DNA of 28,306 nucleotides, taken from NCBI GenBank assembly GCA_946497375.1, contig CAMMKE010000007.1, positions 1 through 28,306 on the forward strand. Reading direction: 5' to 3'. A program made the position numbers and the translations under genes. Below, one piece after another: positions 24,577-28,306 of the stretch (its first letter is position 1; every line of letters begins with the position of its first letter). The stretch is from an uncultured Mycoplasmatota bacterium. Lineage in GTDB: Bacteria > Bacillota_I > Bacilli_A > RF39 > UBA660. The notes beneath the pieces were generated by a model, which was not told the origin of the DNA, did no database searches, and saw nothing but the letters and a program-made list of their open reading frames with translations.

Positions 24577-25309
24577 TAGATTCATCCATTTCATAAAGTA
24601 TTATAGAAGTTGCAACCCCTACATTAAGGCTTTCTACTACATCATTCATTGGTATATAGATAAATTTATCACTTTGTTCTAAATACTTAGGATTAACACC
24701 ATTACCTTCATTACCTATTATAAGAGCGAAGACATCTTTTTCATCTTGAGATAAGTTCTTTACTTCTTCACCATACTTAACATTAGTTGCAAGTACTGGT
24801 ATTTTTAATTTCTTTAAGATAGGAATTAATTTATCTATGGAATAGAAGACTATTGGTACATGAAAAATCATACCTTGAGTCGCTCTTACTACTTTAGGAG
24901 AATAAACATCTACAGTATTATCTCCTATTACGATAGTATCTATATTGAAAGCAACTGCACTTCTAATAATAGTACCCATATTACCAGGATCTTGTATTTC
25001 ATCTAATATTAAGATTCTCTTACCTATTGTCGTATCTATTATCTTCTCGCATAACCCTATCATCTTAGGAGGAGATGATAAACTACTTATTTTCTTTAAG
25101 ACTTCTCTACTTACTTCAATCTGTTCTACATCTAGTGGTAATACCTCTCCTTCTTCTAATAGGATTTCTTTCAAAACACCAGCTTTATATGCTTCTAATA
25201 CTAAATGTTCTCCTTCTACTATAAACTCATTATTAAGATCACGATACTTTTTCTTCTGTAATTTATAATAGTACTTAACTTTCTCATTATCTAAACTAGT
25301 TATAACCAT
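24569..25309 (-). CDS. TrmH/SpoU-family RNA 2'-O-methyltransferase
   Basis: A 246-residue SPOUT enzyme that probably methylates a ribose in 23S rRNA or tRNA. The N-terminal substrate-binding domain reads KYRDLNNEFIVEGEHLVLEA. The knot motifs are LDEIQDPGNMGTIIRSAVAF, LIIGNEGNGV and IPMNDVVESLNVGVATSIIL. The exact target is not readable. The start at 25309 is chosen because GAGGAG lies a few bases upstream; the upstream gene's stop codon ends one base before this ATG, so the two are coupled. Confidence 0.93.
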   Translation of the reverse strand: MVITSLDNEKVKYYYKLQKKKYRDLNNEFIVEGEHLVLEAYKAGVLKEILLEEGEVLPLDVEQIEVSREVLKKISSLSSPPKMIGLCEKIIDTTIGKRILILDEIQDPGNMGTIIRSAVAFNIDTIVIGDNTVDVYSPKVVRATQGMIFHVPIVFYSIDKLIPILKKLKIPVLATNVKYGEEVKNLSQDEKDVFALIIGNEGNGVNPKYLEQSDKFIYIPMNDVVESLNVGVATSIILYEMDESNE

Positions 25310-25310
25310 A

Positions 25311-25961
25311 CTACTCCTCTTCTCCATATTTATTAGTTAATTTTCTCCACTTCTTATAATCAGGACAGTTCTCTTCTACAATAGCCCAAAACTTCTTAGA
25401 ATGATTCGCTTCTATTAAGTGACTTAACTCATGATAAATAACATAATCAAGACATCCTATATCTTTAGTAATTAATTCTGTATTTAATGTAATAACATGA
25501 GTCTTAACATTACATACTCCCCATCTAGTAGTCATCTTCCTAAGTCTTAATTTAGGATGAGGAATACTTCTTGTAAAGTTATTATAACACATTTCTAGAT
25601 GTTCACTAAAAATACCTAAAGCTTGTTTCTTCTTCCATTTATCTAAATCAAAGTCTCTTTTTATAAAAACTTTATTCTCACCTAATTTAAAGTCACAAAA
25701 CTCTGTATATATAATATCATATTTTTTACCTAAAAAGTAAAATTCACTATTAAATTTTATCTTTTCTTTAACTTTTTTAATCATTTTTCTAATAGAATCT
25801 AAATTTTCTTCTATTACACTCATTATCTTTTTATTAGAAGTTAAAGTATTACAAGTAACATAGATAGTTAAATCATCTTTAACTCTAATATAAATATTTT
25901 TAGTAGTACTTTTCTTAACTATCTCTAAATTATAAGTTTCATTATCTATAGTCAAAGTCAT
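25311..25961 (-). CDS. YgjP-like metal-dependent hydrolase
   Basis: A 216-residue protein of the YgjP/DUF45 zinc-metallopeptidase family (SprT-like fold). The zinc site is YHELSHLIEANHSKKFW: HExxH with a third histidine six residues on. Upstream family features include YLGKKYDIIYTEF and LRKMTTRWGVCN. The substrate is unknown for the family. It is the first gene of the operon that continues with the SpoU methyltransferase, rimM, trmD, the unknown gene and tgt. The antisense promoter of peptide module 2 (25975-26003, facing away) lies just upstream of its start. Confidence 0.9.
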   Translation of the reverse strand: MTLTIDNETYNLEIVKKSTTKNIYIRVKDDLTIYVTCNTLTSNKKIMSVIEENLDSIRKMIKKVKEKIKFNSEFYFLGKKYDIIYTEFCDFKLGENKVFIKRDFDLDKWKKKQALGIFSEHLEMCYNNFTRSIPHPKLRLRKMTTRWGVCNVKTHVITLNTELITKDIGCLDYVIYHELSHLIEANHSKKFWAIVEENCPDYKKWRKLTNKYGEEE

Positions 25962-26097
25962 AGCATCATCCCTCTTGAAAAAATTAATTATTTATGATAA
26001 TATGAATATGTAAAGAGAATTTACATATTATAAAAAAGAGGAATACCTAGCTTTGAGCTGTTAGGTACTACCCCATTATTGTTTGGTTAGTACCACT

Positions 26098-26199
26098 CTA
26101 AGGAGTAGGTACTATTTTTATTAACATAAATAATAAGATTATTATTACGAAAATAAGCGAAAATATGATATAACATAGAATTTTTTCAAGTTTTCTCAT
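26098..26199 (-). CDS. 33-residue single-span peptide, module 2
   Basis: The product starts MRKLEKILCYIIFSLIFVII, a basic N terminus and one long membrane span, and ends KIVPTP. GAAAGGGGAAC precedes the ATG with a 7-10 nt gap, the same GGGG-type site as module 1. The peptide is longer and different in sequence from those of modules 1 and 3, but the flanking RNA boxes and promoters are conserved. The family therefore appears to carry interchangeable peptides. A hairpin (GGTACTAACC / GGGGTAGTACC, 26063-26094) directly follows the stop codon. Confidence 0.65.
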   Translation of the reverse strand: MRKLEKILCYIIFSLIFVIIILLFMLIKIVPTP

Positions 26200-26276
26200 A
26201 TTATCAGTTCCCCTTTCACATTATAAAAATATAAGTTAGGGGGATAGTACCTAAACAACTAAGTATTCCTAGGTAA

Positions 26277-26305
26277 ATAATAACACAAATGTATCTTCAA
26301 TACAA
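26277..26305 (-). promoter_or_regulatory. promoter of peptide module 2
   Basis: TTGTAT (26300-26305), a 17-bp spacer and TATTAT (26277-26282) on the minus strand. It lies within the antisense terminator stem, so the same bases serve both strands. The transcript would begin near CTAGGAATACTTAG. Confidence 0.55.
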
Positions 26306-26325
26306 GCGAACAAGATACATTTTTT
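26288..26325 (+). terminator. antisense terminator of module 2
   Basis: A 10-bp perfect stem AATGTATCTT / AAGATACATT with a 14-base loop and six T. Confidence 0.75.
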
Positions 26326-26471
26326 ATGAATTTTATATTAAAATTATTGAAGCAATTAAATCTTTATGCTAATATGAATATGTAAATTTTCTTTACATGA
26401 GGAGTACTTAGTTTGCGTTTGGATGTTACCCCAAAAAACAGGTTGAATATACTAATAATAGAGTGTTTTTC

Positions 26472-26540
26472 TTAGTTGTATATTATTAAAAGTATTATAA
26501 TTATTATCAGTGATAATATTAAGAAATCTTTCTTACTCAA
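26472..26540 (-). CDS. 22-residue single-span peptide, module 3 (probably decayed)
   Basis: The frame starts at TTG and reads SKKDFLILSLI, then an Ile/Leu run ending IIYN, so it is a clear homologue of the module 1 peptide. The ATG is replaced by TTG and no GGGG-type ribosome binding site remains. The start codon lies in the loop of a 6-bp hairpin (CTTACT / AGTAAG, 26532-26547). The sense promoter is also weak (TTAATG, 18 bp, TATCAT). Expression is therefore doubtful, while the antisense half remains intact. Confidence 0.5.
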   Translation of the reverse strand: MSKKDFLILSLIIIIILLIIYN

Positions 26541-26602
26541 AAGTAAGTACAAATTAATTTACACCATTCGTTACTAAGTATTCCTAAGTAAATGATAGTC
26601 TA

Positions 26603-26633
26603 AATGTATCTTGTTCATTAAGATACATTTTTT
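26603..26633 (+). terminator. antisense terminator of module 3
   Basis: AATGTATCTT (26603-26612) pairs with AAGATACATT (26620-26629), followed by six T. The T-run abuts the stop codon of the converging HExxH protein gene. Confidence 0.75.
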
Positions 26634-27840
26634 ATTTTGAATATGTTTTCATTTTGTTAATAAAATCATTATTTTTACTTATAGTATCTCCATCAAAAGA
26701 TTGCCCATGCATATTAAGACCATTCTCATATAAACTTGTTAAAAAGATACAATAATTTATAAAATTATCTTTTCCTAAATTATTATTAATATAAGAAATG
26801 CTATTATTAATTGCAGAATAATCAAATAGTTCTCTATAATTATCTAATAAAGGATTAACTAAAGATAGATATAAATCATAAGCACTCTTATAAGAAATAT
26901 TATTATTATCATCTAAATCAAAGATATAAATATTATCCTCCCTTAATCTTTTAAATAAACTTCTCGCTTTTTCCTGTGTTCTAAACTCATTAAAGATACT
27001 ATAATCTTTATTTATTATAAAACTACAATGTTTATCACCCATTTCACTTACATGTATAAGTTCATGTAAAAGATTTATATCAAGACATCTATCATGATAT
27101 TTTTTTAAAAGTGGAAATGAAATAAAAGTCTTAGAATACTCTTTAGATAGTGATGTAATAGCAGTTACATCACTATCAAAATCTTCTTCAAAATAAACTA
27201 TCTTTCTTGCAAGAAGTATTTTCTTATAAAAAGGTATATCCCCTAATCTATCTAAGATATTTTTACCAAAGATAGAGCTTTTTATAACATTTCTCTCTAA
27301 TACTTTCTCTTGTCTTTTTAAAAAGTCTATACAATCATCTAGTTTTTTTTCATCCAATAAGGGGACAATTCCTATCATTTTACAAGTATCTATATAATCT
27401 TGTTGTAATTCTAAAAGCAAGTCTTTTACTTCATTATCATAAATTAAATATTTTTTATATTTTTTATCAAAAGCATCAAATCTAAGTCCTAGAATAACTT
27501 CTTTATTTTTATCAAATACATCATCACTAATATTTAACAGTTCTTTTAAATATCTAAGAGTATAATCATCTATTTCAGCTTGTAACTTTTCTCCTTTACT
27601 CATATAGTCATCCATTAATGATTTATAATATTTTAAATTATCTAAACTACTATCTAACTTTTTTATTGTTTCATAAGTAACATCAGGAGTTGAATCAAAG
27701 AAGTATAAAGCATCTTTAATTCTTGTAGCGATTAAGTCTTTAAAACTTTTATGATAGGAACTAGCGATTAAATCTATTAGATAATCCCTATATTCTAAAA
27801 ATCTCTTATTAGGATTTAATAATCTATTTATGTCTTTCAT
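26632..27840 (-). CDS. unknown protein with HExxH metal-binding motif
   Basis: A 402-residue soluble, mostly helical protein. It contains LLHELIHVSEMGDK (H259, E260, H263) and, 22 residues later, FNEFRTQEKA, where E285 could be the third zinc ligand as in gluzincin peptidases. There is no signal peptide, so any protease would act in the cytoplasm. I do not recognise a family, and the metal-site reading is inference. The start codon overlaps the obg stop codon (TAATG), so the two are translationally coupled. Confidence 0.75.
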   Translation of the reverse strand: MKDINRLLNPNKRFLEYRDYLIDLIASSYHKSFKDLIATRIKDALYFFDSTPDVTYETIKKLDSSLDNLKYYKSLMDDYMSKGEKLQAEIDDYTLRYLKELLNISDDVFDKNKEVILGLRFDAFDKKYKKYLIYDNEVKDLLLELQQDYIDTCKMIGIVPLLDEKKLDDCIDFLKRQEKVLERNVIKSSIFGKNILDRLGDIPFYKKILLARKIVYFEEDFDSDVTAITSLSKEYSKTFISFPLLKKYHDRCLDINLLHELIHVSEMGDKHCSFIINKDYSIFNEFRTQEKARSLFKRLREDNIYIFDLDDNNNISYKSAYDLYLSLVNPLLDNYRELFDYSAINNSISYINNNLGKDNFINYCIFLTSLYENGLNMHGQSFDGDTISKNNDFINKMKTYSK

Positions 27841-28306
27841 TATTTACGATACTCAAAGTAAAAATCTAATATTCTAACCATATCCCCATCAGTTGCCCCC
27901 ATCTTCTCAAGTTCTTCATCGATACCCATTTTTCTTAATTTATTACTAAATCTTTTAATACCTTCATCAGTAAATTTAGTCATTCTAAATAGTTTTTCTA
28001 CTTTTTCTCCTTTAATTACAAAGTCACTACCCTCTTTTTCGATAGTAAAAGGTTTCTCTTCTTTAAATTTATATAAAACATGAGATTCAAAGGCATCATC
28101 TTCATAAAGATTCTCTTCCTTGATAGTATCTAATAAATCACTTAAGTAATCTACTACTTCACTAAGTCCTTCACTAGTTAAGGCAGTTACTTCAAAGATT
28201 TTCTTATCTTTAACTTTTTCTTTAAATTTATCTAAGTTATCTCTACTTCCCTCAATATCCATTTTATTTGCAATTATTACCATAGGTTTAGTAAGTAGTT
28301 TTTTAT
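27840..28306 (-). CDS. obg: Obg GTPase, C-terminal part (runs off the window)
   Basis: The visible 155 codons start inside the G domain: LLTKPMVIIANKMD contains the G4 motif NKMD, and VTALTSEGL corresponds to G5 (SA-like). They continue into the C-terminal OCT domain, with FTIEKEGSDFVIKGEKVEKL and MGATDGDMVRILDFYFEY. Obg is an essential ribosome-associated GTPase. The 5' two-thirds (glycine-rich OBG fold and G1-G3) lie beyond the right edge. Confidence 0.93.
   Translation of the reverse strand, partial: KKLLTKPMVIIANKMDIEGSRDNLDKFKEKVKDKKIFEVTALTSEGLSEVVDYLSDLLDTIKEENLYEDDAFESHVLYKFKEEKPFTIEKEGSDFVIKGEKVEKLFRMTKFTDEGIKRFSNKLRKMGIDEELEKMGATDGDMVRILDFYFEYRK

Larger units (their letters stand above)
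26010..26325 (+). ncRNA. antisense RNA of peptide module 2 (predicted)
   Basis: The promoter is TTGAAA (25975-25980), a 17-bp spacer and TAATAT (25998-26003). The 5' end carries a GTAAA/TTTAC hairpin (26010s) and GAGGAATACCTAG. The RNA would span the entire peptide gene and end at a strong intrinsic terminator: AATGTATCTT (26288-26297) pairs with AAGATACATT (26312-26321), then six T. Confidence 0.6.
26382..26633 (+). ncRNA. antisense RNA of peptide module 3 (predicted)
   Basis: The promoter is TTGAAG (26347-26352), a 17-bp spacer and TAATAT (26370-26375). The 5' hairpin is ATGTAAA / TTTACAT (26380-26398), followed by GAGGAGTACTTAG and TTTGGATGTTACC. The terminator is AATGTATCTT / AAGATACATT (26603-26629), then six T. 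Compared with module 1 it lacks about 12 bases after the 5' hairpin. Confidence 0.55.

Noticed and set aside
24945..25268. 107-codon plus-strand frame inside the SpoU methyltransferase gene
   Set aside because: Antisense to a conserved gene, with no start signals.
25975..26629. CRISPR array or insertion sequence to explain the repeats near 26 kb
   Set aside because: There are only two or three units of about 300 bp with promoters and tiny frames, no 25-40 bp repeat/spacer pattern and no transposase.

Overview
The window is a chromosomal stretch of a very AT-rich Gram-positive bacterium, most likely an uncultured Bacillota member of the Bacilli side of the tree (the RF39 / Erysipelotrichales / Mollicutes-related neighbourhood). 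The base composition, AGGAGG-type ribosome binding sites, a T-box leader, RecD2, TrmD-RimM, a TGS-less ThrS and a class B penicillin-binding protein all point that way. Tryptophan uses TGG and I see no sign of TGA recoding. The organism keeps a peptidoglycan wall and has parts of a type IV pilus / competence-pilus system. This placement is inference; no rRNA or tRNA is present.

Layout. Almost everything is on the minus strand. Reading leftwards from about 10.8 kb, a good promoter drives pilC-like and prepilin peptidase genes. They are followed by two virulence-RhuM-family genes, a GDSL hydrolase, mtaB, a third RhuM gene, recD2, a 54-residue membrane peptide and a CalY/TasA-like secreted protein cut by or ending at the left edge. 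From 10.9 to 15.6 kb lie a YqfQ-like protein (+), a frameshifted GNAT acetyltransferase, a TPR protein, thrS and an unknown basic protein, the last two under a T-box leader. From 15.6 to 16.7 kb is an accessory pocket: a small convergent peptide/antisense module and a type III toxin-antitoxin (ToxIN/AbiQ-type) locus whose toxin gene carries a frameshift. From 16.7 to 25.9 kb come a degenerate deacetylase-fold protein, a class B PBP, two plus-strand genes (a small protein and a prepilin with Ig-like repeats), nfo, tgt, and an overlapping RNA-modification operon (YgjP-like protease, SpoU methyltransferase, rimM, trmD, unknown). From 25.97 to 26.63 kb two more copies of the peptide/antisense module sit in tandem. 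The right end holds an unknown HExxH protein and the C-terminal part of Obg.

Most interesting signals. (1) Three copies of a roughly 300-bp module (15638-15969 +, 25975-26325 and 26347-26629 -). Each encodes a 22-33 residue single-membrane-span peptide and has a facing promoter with 17-bp spacing that would make a complete antisense RNA. The ends are inverted repeats sharing the AGGAATAC(C/T)TAG box. This looks like a type I toxin-antitoxin family that I do not recognise. (2) All three RhuM genes carry a near-perfect 25-27 bp palindrome inside the coding sequence just after the N-terminal DNA-binding-like region. The sequences differ between paralogues. A fourth palindrome matching the RhuM2 core lies upstream of the RhuM3 promoter. 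In RhuM2 the palindrome uses CGA arginine codons, although every other arginine I checked there is AGA/AGG. This suggests autoregulatory operators embedded in the genes. (3) A ToxN gene broken by a one-base frameshift, next to module 1, with a promoter and terminator for a ToxI-like RNA. (4) A TPR gene flanked by roughly 50-bp direct repeats of a GNAT gene's 3' end.
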